This document shows, piece by piece, positions 18,292 to 26,785 of a stretch of 64,000 bases of DNA. The translations under genes and the position numbers were made by a program. Location of the stretch: NCBI GenBank assembly GCA_006226595.1, contig SBGP01000079.1:1-64000 (forward strand), given 5' to 3'. The DNA is from Deltaproteobacteria bacterium. Lineage in GTDB: Bacteria; Myxococcota_A; UBA796; GCA-2862545. The notes under the pieces are model-generated. The model had not been told where the DNA came from and did not search any database. It worked only from the letters and a program-made list of their open reading frames with translations. The stretch's first letter is position 1; each line of letters starts with the position of its first letter.

Positions 18292-20394
18292 TCAGAAGCT
18301 CAGCTCCACGCCGACGTGCACGCTGCGGCCCTCACCCTCGTAGTCCCGCGGATAACGGGCCGTTCCGTCGCCATTCACGCGGTTCACGTCGTCGCGGTAC
18401 ACGCCCGTACCCCACTCGGCGTCCGTGAGGTTGCGGGCGCCGGCGGTGATCTCGAGTTGGCCGTCCTTGCCGAGCTCGCGCGCGCGCACCTCGAGGTGCA
18501 TCAGCCCGAACGCGGGCCCATCCTCGACGCCCGCATCAGGGGACCACTCCGCGCGGGGGCGGTTGCCATAGACCTCGCCGAGCACCGTCGCCGAGAGCTG
18601 CTCGGTGAGCAGGACGGTGGCGCGCCCCTTGGCCATGTGCGGCGGGAACTCGTACTGCTGCTGTCCAGCGTACAGACCGCTGCCGTCCTCGTACTGCGCG
18701 AGGGTCAGGGCGTAGGACGCGGACAGGTCGAGGCGCTCGACCTCTACGCCCACCGAGACCTCACCACCGGCGACGTTGAGCGCGTTCTCGTTGTTCGAGT
18801 ACACGTCCGAGTCCTTGTCGATCTCGTTGCGCAACTGCGAGGCGAAGGCGTCGAGCCGGAACGAGAGCGGCTCGGTGGGCTGCAGGCTCAGCTCGAGCTC
18901 GAGGGTGTCGATGCGCTCGGGCGAGAGGTTCGGGTTGCCCGATGCGAACGGCCGGTCGCCCTCGGGGAGGACTACGAACAGCTCACGGGCGTTCGCGGCA
19001 CGAAAGGCGTTTCCGTACAGCAGCTTCGCGGTGACCTGGCTGCTCGGCACATAGAGCAGCGCCGCGCGAGGCGAGACCTGCAGCGGCGTCGCCACCCAGG
19101 TGTCGGTGTCGGTACGCAGGGGCTGGTGCACGCGTACGCCGCCAACGACCTCGAGCTCGGGAAGGGCGGTCCACGTGTACTGAGCGAAGGCCGCCGGTGT
19201 GAGGATGCGCGAGCCGCGGTTGGCTCGGAACGCATCCACGCGGGGCTGGGTCGAGCCGTCCTCGTAGTAGAGGTCGGCGAGCTGGAGCACGGAGATCGAC
19301 TCGATGCCCAGGCCGGCGACGATGCGGTGGTCGAGCCCCGGACGCGCCGCCAGGTCCACGCCGCCGCCAACCCGGCGGGTCCGCTTCTCGGTCTCGACGG
19401 TGGTGACGTCCCACGAGATCTCGTTGGTCGTCGTGTCGAGCGTCCAGCTGTCCGCCCCGAAGAAGTAGGCGCCGGGATTGTCGTGCAGCTGGCTGAACGC
19501 GTAGGGCGTGAGGCTCACGTCGCGGGAGAGCTTGGCCTCGTAGCGCAGGTCGATGGCCGTGTTGTGGTACCAGAGCCCGAAGTCGTCGAGGTCCTTCGCC
19601 ATCGCGTCGAAGGGGTCGTCGACCTCGCTCGGCAGGAACACGTGGCGGTGGTCGGTGTGGAACAGCTGGGCGCTGAGGCCGCCGACTGCGAGCTTGGCCC
19701 CGACGTTGATCGTGCGCTTCGGGTCGTAGCCGCTGATGTCGTTGCGGCCACGCGGCGTGTCGCCGAGGCCGTCGCCGAGGCCATCCGCCAGACGCGCGTA
19801 CGCGGCGATGGAGACGTCTTGCTGTCCGAGGCGCTCGCGACCCGCCGCCGACACCGTCAGGTCGGTCCGGAAGTTGCCACCGAGGGTCCACCGCGCGCGC
19901 ACACCGTCGAGCTGCGAGGCGTCGAAGGTGCGAATCGAGACGATGCCCGCGAACGCGTTCGTGCCGTAGGTGACGGAGCCCGGGCCCTTCACGACCTCGA
20001 TCTGCGCGATGGAGTGAATCGGCAGGTATTCGTCGAGGAAGGCGTGGTTGTACACGCCGTCGTACAGGGGCATGCCGTCGACGAGGAGCAGCACCTTGTT
20101 GTTGTCGGCGCTGACGATGCCGCGCACCGCGGCCAGATCACGTCCTTCCAGCGAGTCCCACACGTAGACGCCCGGGAGGGTGCGCAGGACCTCGGACACC
20201 GTGCGATAGCCACCGGTGCGGATGTCGTCGGCGGTGACCACGGTGACGATGCCCGGCGCCTTGGCCAGGGTCTGCTCGTAGCGCGAGGCGACGGAGACGA
20301 GCTTCTCGTCGAGGGCGAACAGCTCGCTCTCGTCCGGTTCCTCGAAAGGATTGACCGGCGCGGCGAGGGCGAGACCGAGGAGGAGGGACAGCAT
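18292..20394 (-). CDS. TonB-dependent outer-membrane receptor
   Basis: A 700-residue receptor expected to import a scarce ligand across the outer membrane with TonB energy. A short signal peptide (MLSLLLGLALA) is followed by the plug domain: PGIVTVVTADDIRTGGYRT, LRTLPGVYVW, NNKVLLLVDGMPLYDGV and IEVVKGPGSVTYGTNAFAGI are typical plug strands. A ~540-residue beta-barrel follows, ending in YEGEGRSVHVGVELSF with the terminal Phe used for barrel assembly. Length is in the family range (650-750). The plug resembles colicin I/vitamin B12-type receptors, but the substrate is not readable. It lies downstream of the FKBP gene (6 bases), same strand, likely one operon. Confidence 0.93.
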   Translation of the reverse strand: MLSLLLGLALAAPVNPFEEPDESELFALDEKLVSVASRYEQTLAKAPGIVTVVTADDIRTGGYRTVSEVLRTLPGVYVWDSLEGRDLAAVRGIVSADNNKVLLLVDGMPLYDGVYNHAFLDEYLPIHSIAQIEVVKGPGSVTYGTNAFAGIVSIRTFDASQLDGVRARWTLGGNFRTDLTVSAAGRERLGQQDVSIAAYARLADGLGDGLGDTPRGRNDISGYDPKRTINVGAKLAVGGLSAQLFHTDHRHVFLPSEVDDPFDAMAKDLDDFGLWYHNTAIDLRYEAKLSRDVSLTPYAFSQLHDNPGAYFFGADSWTLDTTTNEISWDVTTVETEKRTRRVGGGVDLAARPGLDHRIVAGLGIESISVLQLADLYYEDGSTQPRVDAFRANRGSRILTPAAFAQYTWTALPELEVVGGVRVHQPLRTDTDTWVATPLQVSPRAALLYVPSSQVTAKLLYGNAFRAANARELFVVLPEGDRPFASGNPNLSPERIDTLELELSLQPTEPLSFRLDAFASQLRNEIDKDSDVYSNNENALNVAGGEVSVGVEVERLDLSASYALTLAQYEDGSGLYAGQQQYEFPPHMAKGRATVLLTEQLSATVLGEVYGNRPRAEWSPDAGVEDGPAFGLMHLEVRARELGKDGQLEITAGARNLTDAEWGTGVYRDDVNRVNGDGTARYPRDYEGEGRSVHVGVELSF

Positions 20395-20400
20395 CGGCCG

Positions 20401-21303
20401 TCACCTTACCTCGATCAGCTCCACCTCGAACAACAGGGTGGCGTCCGCCCCGATGACCGGCGGGAAACCGCGGGAACCGTAGGCCAGGGAAGGGGGGATG
20501 CGCAGGAGGCGCTTCTCACCGGTGCGCATGCCCTCGATGCCCTGGTCCCATCCCTGGATCACGGCGCGTCGTCCGAGCGTGAACTCGATCGGACCGACCC
20601 CGTGCAGCGAGCTGTCGAACAGGGTGCCGTCCTCGAGCCAGCCGCTGTACTCCACGCGCACCGTGTCCCCGGACTTCGCGAGGGTGCCGGGGCCGTCGGC
20701 AAGCACGGCGACCTCGAGGCCACCATCGCGGGTCTCCCAGTTCTCAGCGGATGGCGGGTCGCCCGGCGCCGGGCGCACGGGGCCGACGGCGACGAGCTCG
20801 ACCTCGAACAGCAGGGTCGCGTTCGGCGGGATGCGGGGCGGTCGACCCATCGGGCCGTAGTGCAGCTCGGGTGGAACGCGCAGCAGGCGCTTGCCGCCGG
20901 CCTTCATGGACGCAATGCCCTCGTCCCAGCCCTTGACCACGTTTCCCGCGCCGATCACGAACTGGAGCGGTTCGGCCTTCTTGTAGCTGGAGTCGAACAC
21001 GCGGCCGCTCTCGAGCCAGCCGGTGTACTCGACCGACACGACCGAGCGCTCTTGGGGAGAGGTGCCGTCGCCGACCTGCAGGTCCACCCAGCCGAGACCC
21101 GTCTCGGAGACAGTCCAGTCTTCCACCGGGGGCATGCCGGACGGGCGCGTCGGGATCTGCCGCTTCGTCGGCGGTGGCGCGACCGTGGGCGCGGGCATGC
21201 GGGCGCCCGGCTCCGGCGGCGTGGGCGCTGCTGGCCAGGTGAGCACGGCGCCGAGGGCGAGGACGACCGCCAACCCCGCGGCGGCCAGGGGGGCGCGATT
21301 CAC
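20401..21303 (-). CDS. Tandem FKBP-type peptidyl-prolyl isomerase, membrane-anchored
   Basis: A 300-residue envelope protein with two FKBP domains that catalyse cis-trans isomerisation of prolyl bonds. From GTG 21303 (with GGAGA five bases upstream) the N-terminus is an uncleaved anchor or signal (LAAAGLAVVLALGAVLTWP), then a Pro-rich linker. Domain one is at about 70-175 (VEYTGWLESGRVFDSSY, GNVVKGWDEGIASMKAG, GKRLLRVPPELHYG), domain two at about 195-300 (VEYSGWLEDGTLFDSSL, VIQGWDQGIEGMRTGEKRLL, IPPSLAYGSRG). The conserved FD, VI/VV, W and Y pocket residues are in both. A TTG at 21315 would overlap the upstream stop. It probably folds outer-membrane or periplasmic proteins. Confidence 0.92.
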   Translation of the reverse strand: MNRAPLAAAGLAVVLALGAVLTWPAAPTPPEPGARMPAPTVAPPPTKRQIPTRPSGMPPVEDWTVSETGLGWVDLQVGDGTSPQERSVVSVEYTGWLESGRVFDSSYKKAEPLQFVIGAGNVVKGWDEGIASMKAGGKRLLRVPPELHYGPMGRPPRIPPNATLLFEVELVAVGPVRPAPGDPPSAENWETRDGGLEVAVLADGPGTLAKSGDTVRVEYSGWLEDGTLFDSSLHGVGPIEFTLGRRAVIQGWDQGIEGMRTGEKRLLRIPPSLAYGSRGFPPVIGADATLLFEVELIEVR

Positions 21304-21304
21304 G

Positions 21305-21946
21305 TCAGTCTCCAAACAGGACCGCGGCGACGAGGCCGCTGCACCCGGTCGCCAAGGTCACGAAGCCCGCAAACAGCGTGCCGAGGATGCCGACGATCAC
21401 CCGCGGATTGCGCAGCGCGCCGCTTCGGTACCGGTAGTACAGGTGGTAGAGGTCCCGAAACGGCCCCGCATTGCGGAGCATCCGCGACATGGCCTGGCGC
21501 TGCATCTCGGAGGCGACGCCGGACGCGAGTCCGCCACCGACCGCGCCGCCAAGTGCCGCACCACCCATGCCTGCCATGGGTCCGCTCGCGATCGGGCCGG
21601 CGGCCCGCGGCACGTCGTCCTGCCACTGGAGCTCGAAGCTCGGGCCGGTGGGGCCACCGACGATCACGCGATCGCCCTGGCTCGCCGTGACCGGTGCCTC
21701 GACCGGCCACAGATGGGTCTGTCCTCGCTGGACGAGGAACAACTGCAAGCCCTGCTGGACCGGCTGGACCGTGAACCGCCCACCCCCCATCGACGTGATG
21801 GAGGCGTGGACCGGCGCCAGGCCCGGCATCGGCGAGAGCACGAGCTGACAGTGGCTGCTGTCGGTTCCGAGCTGCACGATCCCGGCGGGGAACGGTCCGA
21901 ATCGCGTTCCACCCTGCTGGGGCGAGAGCTGGAGATAGGTCGGCAT
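21305..21946 (-). CDS. FHA-like protein with C-terminal membrane segment
   Basis: A 213-residue protein. Starting at ATG 21946 (MPTYLQLSPQQGG) gives an N-terminal domain that looks like a divergent FHA fold: GIVQLGTDSSHCQLVLSP, then VHASITSMGGGRFTVQPV, then GDRVIVGGPTGPSFELQW, echoing the GR-x-S-x-H-x-N-G scheme but with key positions altered. A Gly/Ala-rich region (AGMGGAALGGAVGGGLASGV) and a C-terminal hydrophobic helix (VIVGILGTLFAGFVTLATGC) follow, suggesting membrane attachment. One base separates its stop from the FKBP start codon. The ligand-binding ability of the FHA-like part is uncertain. Confidence 0.65.
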   Translation of the reverse strand: MPTYLQLSPQQGGTRFGPFPAGIVQLGTDSSHCQLVLSPMPGLAPVHASITSMGGGRFTVQPVQQGLQLFLVQRGQTHLWPVEAPVTASQGDRVIVGGPTGPSFELQWQDDVPRAAGPIASGPMAGMGGAALGGAVGGGLASGVASEMQRQAMSRMLRNAGPFRDLYHLYYRYRSGALRNPRVIVGILGTLFAGFVTLATGCSGLVAAVLFGD

Positions 21947-22121
21947 GCCGACTGGACGACCTCGAAGAGAGAACGGGACCGCGCCAGGCAGTCCTGCCCG
22001 AGCTTGCGCACCCGTCCGTTGTTGGAACACGGAAGGCGTCCACAAGCAAACACGGCCGCTGCATCGAGCAGCGACCGCCGCAGTCATCCCACGCGCGCCT
22101 CGGCGAGGAGGCGCCGCACCA

Positions 22122-22262
22122 CTACCGCTTCTTGGCGGAGCCCTGGCGCGCCTTGAAGCGGGGGTTGGTCTTGTTGATCACGTAGACCCGGCCCCGACGG
22201 CGCACGATCTGGCAGTCCTTGTGACGCTTCTTGAGGCTCTTGAGAGAGTTGCGGACCTTCAT
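22122..22262 (-). CDS. rpmJ: 50S ribosomal protein L36, zinc-independent (type B) form
   Basis: A 46-residue ribosomal protein that is the smallest of the large subunit. The sequence starts [20 protein letters not shown], continues [20 protein letters not shown] and ends GSAKKR, matching the YkgO-type L36 of E. coli in length and pattern. Only one Cys (17) is present, and the Cys3-His zinc ribbon of classical L36 is missing, so this is the C-minus, zinc-free paralogue. In bacteria with both forms the C-minus copy is Zur-controlled; in many others it is the only one. No Zur-like palindrome was recognised; a plain promoter-like pair lies at 22332-22360. Confidence 0.93.
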   Translation of the reverse strand: MKVRNSLKSLKKRHKDCQIVRRRGRVYVINKTNPRFKARQGSAKKR

Positions 22263-22331
22263 GGGAATCTCCGGAGCTCCGTGCGGGCGCGATGGCGCGG
22301 CCGGTTCGGAGCGATGATGCGGGAACGGCGG

Positions 22332-22360
22332 CTCTTAGTCCGGTGTCCCAGGGCAGGCAA
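22332..22360 (-). promoter_or_regulatory. Possible promoter for L36
   Basis: On the minus strand TTGCCT (22355-22360) and TAAGAG (22332-22337) are separated by 17 bases, about 70 bases before the L36 start codon. It fits the TTG/TA-type pattern seen before several other genes here. Confidence 0.33.
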
Positions 22361-22453
22361 GCCTCCTCGGCAAGGAATGGCCCTCCCGCACCCGGGTTGG
22401 GGAGGTGGATAGCGCGCGCTGCGGGCGATAGCCCACGTGTCGCTGGAGGACCC

Positions 22454-22960
22454 ATGGCCCTGCTCACGCTGCTGCTCGCGCTCGCAACCCCTGCGCACGC
22501 CGGCGAGCTGCTCACCGAAGTCACCGCCTACCTCAACGGTGCCGACATCGCGTGGCAGGGCGTGCCCGGCCGGTCCGAGCTGGTCCAGACCGCGATTCCC
22601 GGCCCGAGTGGACAGGGCTACCTCGTGCTGGTCCACGAGCTCGAGGAGCAGAACCAGCTGCTGCTGTACGCCGTCCACGAGAAGAAGGTTCCGGAGCATC
22701 GCCGCCCGGCGGTGGCCGAGTTCATCACGCGGGCCAACTACGGGCTGCCCATCGGCAACTTCGAGATGGACTTCGACGACGGCGAGTTCCGGTTCAAGAC
22801 CTCCGTGGACATGGAGGGCGGCAAGCTCACCGCGAAGATGGCCGAGAACCTGCTGGTCCTCAACCTCCGCTCGATGGACCGCTACGCAGCGGGCGCCATG
22901 AAGGTCGCGTTCGACAACGCGAAGCCTGCCGCGGCGATCGCGGCGATCGAGGGCCAGTAG
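22454..22960 (+). CDS. YbjN-domain protein with signal peptide
   Basis: A 168-residue protein starting at ATG 22454, six bases after GGAGGA. The first 16 residues (MALLTLLLALATPAHA) form a signal peptide. The rest resembles the YbjN family, a chaperone-like fold related to type III secretion chaperones: LLVHELEEQNQ-like strand (YLVLVHELEEQNQLLLYAV), EFITRANYGLPIGNFEMDF, and DMEGGKLTAKMAENLLVLN. Most YbjN proteins are cytosolic, so an exported version is unusual. It is divergent from L36 and convergent with the amylase-like gene (six-base gap). Function unknown. Confidence 0.7.
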   Translation: MALLTLLLALATPAHAGELLTEVTAYLNGADIAWQGVPGRSELVQTAIPGPSGQGYLVLVHELEEQNQLLLYAVHEKKVPEHRRPAVAEFITRANYGLPIGNFEMDFDDGEFRFKTSVDMEGGKLTAKMAENLLVLNLRSMDRYAAGAMKVAFDNAKPAAAIAAIEGQ

Positions 22961-22966
22961 CCTCGA

Positions 22967-25168
22967 TCACGGCGCGAGGAAGACCGCGTACTCCCACGGG
23001 TCGAGCGTGATCGACGCGTTGCCGCCGGTCACCGTGAACGAGCGGCTGCCGGCCACGCCATCGGTGAACGACCTTCCGTCGATGCCCAGGTCACCGGGGA
23101 TCGGCACGCTCTCGGTCCGCGTGCTGCCGCCCATGCGAAGGGCGACGATGGCGACCTCGCCGTTGCCCGCATCGCGCGCGTACACGTAGAGGTCGTCGTC
23201 GACCCAGAGCTCCCGACGCTCGCCCCGCTGGAGCGCGCGGCTCTGAACGCGGAGCTTCGACAGCACCCGCAGGCGGTCGAGCAGGGTCTGCTGGGCCATC
23301 GAGCGCGTACCCCATGGCATCAGGCGGCGGTTGTCGGGATCTCCGGCGCCGGCGAGGCCGATCTCGTCCCCGTAGTAGAGCAGGGGGGGGCCCGGCTGCG
23401 TGACGGTGAATGCCCACGACACGCTCATCTTGTTCACGATGTCCCACTCCTCGGTGGTCATCGCGGTGGTCGAACCTTCGCCGAGCACGTCCCGGCAGCC
23501 CTCGAACAACGCCCAGCTGGGACAGCCGCCGATGGCGGTGGCGTAGCGCTCGATGTCGTGGTTGCCCATGAACGGAGACATGCGGTGCACATCGGCGCCG
23601 TAGGCGCTGTCCCCGGCTCGGACCTCGTCGGCGAGGGTGCGGAACCCGCCGCCACCGCCAATGGCGCCGCGAATGGCGTAGTACAGCGGGAAGTCGAACT
23701 GGCCGTCCAGCTCGTAGGGAGCGACGTAGTCCATGATCAGGCCCTGGCTGCCGCGGCCGGTGAAGGTCTCACCCACCAGGTAGATCTCCGCGCCGCCAGG
23801 GGTCTCGACGCGATCGCGCAGCGTCATCGACAGCGTGCGCATCGCCACGTGGTCCATGTGCTTCGCCGCGTCGACGCGGAAGCCGTCGATGTCGAAGGTG
23901 TGCATCCACCACCACGCATCCTCGATGGACGCGTCGACCACGTCCTGCTGGCGGTAGTCGAGGTCCGGCAGGTAGTCGGTGAACCAGCAGCCGATGGGGT
24001 TGCTGTCCCAGTTGCACGCGCCGGCATCCGTGGTGCACACACAGGGCGACGCCGTGAACCACTCGGGGTGGTCGTCGATCCAGGTGTGCTGCTCGTGCAC
24101 GTGGTTCATGACGGTGTCGAGGACGACGCGCATGCCGCGCTCGTGGGCGGCGTCGACGAAGGCCGCGAGCGCTTGCTCGCCGCTGGTGTCCATCGTGCCC
24201 CAGCGGGGCTCGACCGTGCGCCCATCGATGGGCCAGTAGCCGTGGTAGCCCGTGTACAGCGTGCCATCGGCCCCGTAGAAGCTCTGATCCGGATTGTCGT
24301 ACACCGGGGAGAGCCAGATGGTGCGCACGCCGAGCTCGTCGAACCAGCCCTCTTCCATCGCTTCGAGCGCGCCGACCAGATCGCCGCCCATGTAGTCGGT
24401 CCCGCGGATGGCCCCGGGAATGGTCGGCCACGGGTCCGGCGTCTCGGCGCTCCGGAAGCGGTCGGTGAACACGAAGTAGAGGACACCGTCCTCCCAGTCG
24501 AACGGCTCGGGCTCGACCCAGAGCGGCAGGTAGGCGACCCCGGGCTCGGCGGGTTCGCCCTCGGTGTCGGCGACCTCGAGGATCACCGAGTGCTTGCCCT
24601 CGGAGAGGCCGGTCACGGCGATATCGATGCGACCCGTCTCGGCGTCGAATGCGATGTCCACCGGCTCGCCGCCCACGGTCGCAAGCACGGAGTCCAGGTC
24701 GAGGCCTGCGCCCGTTGCGCCGCGGGTGAACTGGAACGAGGCCGTCAGCGAGCCATCGGCGGTCGCCGAACCCTCGATGGGCTCGAGCAGGGGACGGTCG
24801 CAGTCGCCGACGCGGAGCGCCCGGTTCTCGGTGCCGTCGTCCCAGGTGGAGGGCACGTCCGGAGGAAGCGTCTCCCAGTTGCCGTCGATGATGAACTTGT
24901 GGCCGTAGGTGCCTGGAACGAGCGGGCCGAGCGAGCGCTCCCACACGCCGCCGCCACTGTCCGTCATCGCCTGGGGCGTCCAGTCGTTGAACCGCCCGGC
25001 GATCTCGACCGTCGACGCATTCGGAAAGCTTGCCGTGACGGCTACATCGCAGCCGCGCTGCGGTCCCACGGCGAGCGTGTCTCCGGTGTCTTCGACCGGG
25101 TCGTCCTTTGCCGGACAGCCGGCGAGGAGGACGAGGGCGAGGAGGTGACCCGGACGACGAACGTGCAT
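22967..25168 (-). CDS. Alpha-amylase-family (GH13) lipoprotein with starch-binding domain
   Basis: A 733-residue surface or periplasmic glucan hydrolase. From ATG 25168 the lipobox LLAGC is followed by an acidic tether. A CBM48/AMPK-type glycogen-binding domain is at about 45-125 (VEIAGRFNDWTPQAM, GTYGHKFIIDGNW), then an Ig-like domain, then the GH13 barrel: YFVFTDRFRSAE, VVLDTVMNHVHEQH, nucleophile Asp in GFRVDAAKHMDH, acid/base Glu in IYLVGETF, and the third acid in SPFMGNHDIERY. All three catalytic carboxylates are present. A C-terminal beta domain follows. Extra Cys pairs (SPCVCTT, GACNW, GCW) fit an exported enzyme. It is divergent from the Thr-Asp-repeat protein. Exact linkage specificity is not readable. 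Confidence 0.92.
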   Translation of the reverse strand: MHVRRPGHLLALVLLAGCPAKDDPVEDTGDTLAVGPQRGCDVAVTASFPNASTVEIAGRFNDWTPQAMTDSGGGVWERSLGPLVPGTYGHKFIIDGNWETLPPDVPSTWDDGTENRALRVGDCDRPLLEPIEGSATADGSLTASFQFTRGATGAGLDLDSVLATVGGEPVDIAFDAETGRIDIAVTGLSEGKHSVILEVADTEGEPAEPGVAYLPLWVEPEPFDWEDGVLYFVFTDRFRSAETPDPWPTIPGAIRGTDYMGGDLVGALEAMEEGWFDELGVRTIWLSPVYDNPDQSFYGADGTLYTGYHGYWPIDGRTVEPRWGTMDTSGEQALAAFVDAAHERGMRVVLDTVMNHVHEQHTWIDDHPEWFTASPCVCTTDAGACNWDSNPIGCWFTDYLPDLDYRQQDVVDASIEDAWWWMHTFDIDGFRVDAAKHMDHVAMRTLSMTLRDRVETPGGAEIYLVGETFTGRGSQGLIMDYVAPYELDGQFDFPLYYAIRGAIGGGGGFRTLADEVRAGDSAYGADVHRMSPFMGNHDIERYATAIGGCPSWALFEGCRDVLGEGSTTAMTTEEWDIVNKMSVSWAFTVTQPGPPLLYYGDEIGLAGAGDPDNRRLMPWGTRSMAQQTLLDRLRVLSKLRVQSRALQRGERRELWVDDDLYVYARDAGNGEVAIVALRMGGSTRTESVPIPGDLGIDGRSFTDGVAGSRSFTVTGGNASITLDPWEYAVFLAP

Positions 25169-25191
25169 GCGAGGCTCCGCGGGGCGCAATC

Positions 25192-25248
25192 CCGGCGCAA
25201 AGGTGAGGAATCGTGTCGTCAGAGGGTAACGCCTTTGCGTTGCGCCGG
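25192..25248. repeat. Overlapping, mutually exclusive inverted repeats between divergent genes
   Basis: CCGGCGCAA (25192-25200) is the exact complement of TTGCGCCGG (25240-25248). Inside, CGCAAAGG (25196-25203) is complementary to CCTTTGCG (25232-25239), and AACGC/GCGTT (25228-25232, 25237-25241) can form a small hairpin around CTTT. The pairings compete, so the region could act as an operator or switch between the divergent amylase and repeat-protein genes. Seen directly; function inferred. Confidence 0.4.
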
Positions 25249-25364
25249 TGTCTGCGATGGATGCAGCCGAACACTGCGCAGTTCGCGCTTGTGCCCGCCG
25301 GCTGGCGTGCTAACGTGGGTGTCGAGCCGTTCGTCGAGGCGAACGGAGGACTTCTGGAGACGCA

Positions 25365-26771
25365 ATGACCCGCACCACTGCGCTGCTCGCGATGCTGTTC
25401 GCGGCCAGCCCCGCGCTGGCTCAGGACACCCTGACCGTTCACTCGGACACGAACGGGGATCCGATCTACCTGCTCGAGGCGGACTACACGAACGCCACGA
25501 CGAGCGACCTGTACTACTACGGCTATGGCTCGCCGAGCATCGTGCACGACGGCACGCAGTACGTGATGTACTTCGAGACCGAGATGCACTCCGACTACTA
25601 CTCGGGGCTCACCGAGGACTTCTCGGCCTGTCCCTACGTGTGGGGTGTCGGTCGTGCCGTGTCGTCGGACGGCCTGAGCTGGACCGTCGACAACAACCTC
25701 GTGGTGATGCCAACGGGCGGGACTGCGTACGACGCCTGTGTCGTCGCGCACCCCGAGGTCGTCCACGACGGCACCACTTGGCACATGTGGTTCAAGGCCG
25801 AGACCTCCGGGACGACGACCTACACGGGCGTCGGCTACGCGACCAGCACCGACGGCGTCAGCTGGACCCGGAACACCGAGCCGGTGATTCCGATCACCTC
25901 GACCTTCGGCTACCCCAAGGTGACCAGCATCAATGGTACCTGGGACATGCTCGTCTCCGTGGGCAACCCGGTCGAGTGGTACCAGGCCGACAGCCCGGCG
26001 GGCCCGTGGACGAACCTCAAGGACCCGAGCGGCAACCCGGCCTTCGAGGCGGGCGCCAGCCAGGAGTGGATGCAGGACGCGGTGTACTGCCCTGCGACCG
26101 TCTGCGAAGAGGACGAGACCGCCTACCCGTTCACGATGTGGTTCGGCGGCCGGAACCTGTCCGTCACCCCTCGCGTGATGGGTTTCGGCAAGGCGACCAT
26201 GCCCGAGCCGTGGGACCAGTTCCTGTCCCCCGACAACCCGTTCTACACCTCCGAGATCAACAACACGACGCGCCTCGACTGGCGTGCGTGGGATGTCCTG
26301 CGCGTGGGTAGCGAGTACGTCGTCTACTACGCGCTCCGCATGGACAACACGGTCTCGCCGGTTCGTCGCCGGATCGGTCTGGCGTACACCACGACCGACA
26401 CGAACTGGACCGTGGGCGACATCAGCGACAACATCTGCACGCGCGTCGAGACCGATACCGACACGGACACCGATACCGACACGGACACCGATACCGACAC
26501 GGACTCCGACACCGACGCGGACACCGACTCCGATACGGATACCGATGCCGACTCCGACACGGACACCGACTCCGACACGGATACGGACACCGATGCCGAT
26601 ACGGACACCGATGCCGATACGGACACCGATACCGACACGGACACCGACTCGGGCCCGGGCACGGACGACACGACCACCGGCGGCGGTTGCTGCGGCAACA
26701 ACGACAACGGCGCCGCGGGCTTCCTCGCGCTGATTCCGTTCGCGTTCGCCCTCCGCCGTCGTCGGGAGTAA
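25365..26771 (+). CDS. Secreted propeller protein with Thr-Asp repeat and MYXO-CTERM-like tail
   Basis: A 468-residue exported protein. Signal peptide MTRTTALLAMLFAASPALA. Residues about 30-355 look like a five-bladed beta-propeller of the GH32/43/DUF377 type, with repeated blade motifs (SPSIVHDGTQYVMYFE, HPEVVHDGTTWHMWFKA, PFTMWFGGRN, YVVYYALRMD). I do not see a clear catalytic triad. Residues about 363-429 are almost pure Thr-Asp with some Ala and Ser. The tail GGGCCGNNDN, hydrophobic AAGFLALIPFAFAL and RRRRE resembles MYXO-CTERM sorting signals (Cys-containing motif, transmembrane helix, Arg cluster), predicting processing and surface anchoring. CTGGAG lies four bases before the start. Divergent from the amylase-like lipoprotein, perhaps a shared glucan task. 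Confidence 0.85.
   Translation: MTRTTALLAMLFAASPALAQDTLTVHSDTNGDPIYLLEADYTNATTSDLYYYGYGSPSIVHDGTQYVMYFETEMHSDYYSGLTEDFSACPYVWGVGRAVSSDGLSWTVDNNLVVMPTGGTAYDACVVAHPEVVHDGTTWHMWFKAETSGTTTYTGVGYATSTDGVSWTRNTEPVIPITSTFGYPKVTSINGTWDMLVSVGNPVEWYQADSPAGPWTNLKDPSGNPAFEAGASQEWMQDAVYCPATVCEEDETAYPFTMWFGGRNLSVTPRVMGFGKATMPEPWDQFLSPDNPFYTSEINNTTRLDWRAWDVLRVGSEYVVYYALRMDNTVSPVRRRIGLAYTTTDTNWTVGDISDNICTRVETDTDTDTDTDTDTDTDTDSDTDADTDSDTDTDADSDTDTDSDTDTDTDADTDTDADTDTDTDTDTDSGPGTDDTTTGGGCCGNNDNGAAGFLALIPFAFALRRRRE
26451..26650 (+). repeat. Hexanucleotide-like repeat coding for (Thr-Asp)n
   Basis: About 33 units of a degenerate 6-mer (ACCGAT / ACGGAC / TCCGAC / GCCGAT) run in frame and encode Thr-Asp, Ser-Asp and Ala-Asp dipeptides. 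Larger blocks such as GATACCGACACGGACACC recur exactly, a sign of slippage or unequal crossing-over. It forms the extended acidic stalk between the propeller and the anchoring tail. Confidence 0.95.
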
Positions 26772-26785
26772 TCCTGCGACTGCTG

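Noticed and set aside
18229-21690. 1153-codon plus-strand open frame across the TonB receptor and FKBP genes
   Set aside because: Antisense to two well-recognised genes and without domains; composition typical of a codon-bias artefact.
23558-26311. 917-codon plus-strand frame running through the amylase gene
   Set aside because: Antisense to the GH13 gene and out of frame with the real secreted protein starting at 25365.
26451-26650. Direct repeats considered as a CRISPR array
   Set aside because: The units are 6-mers in frame inside a gene, with no spacers and no cas genes.
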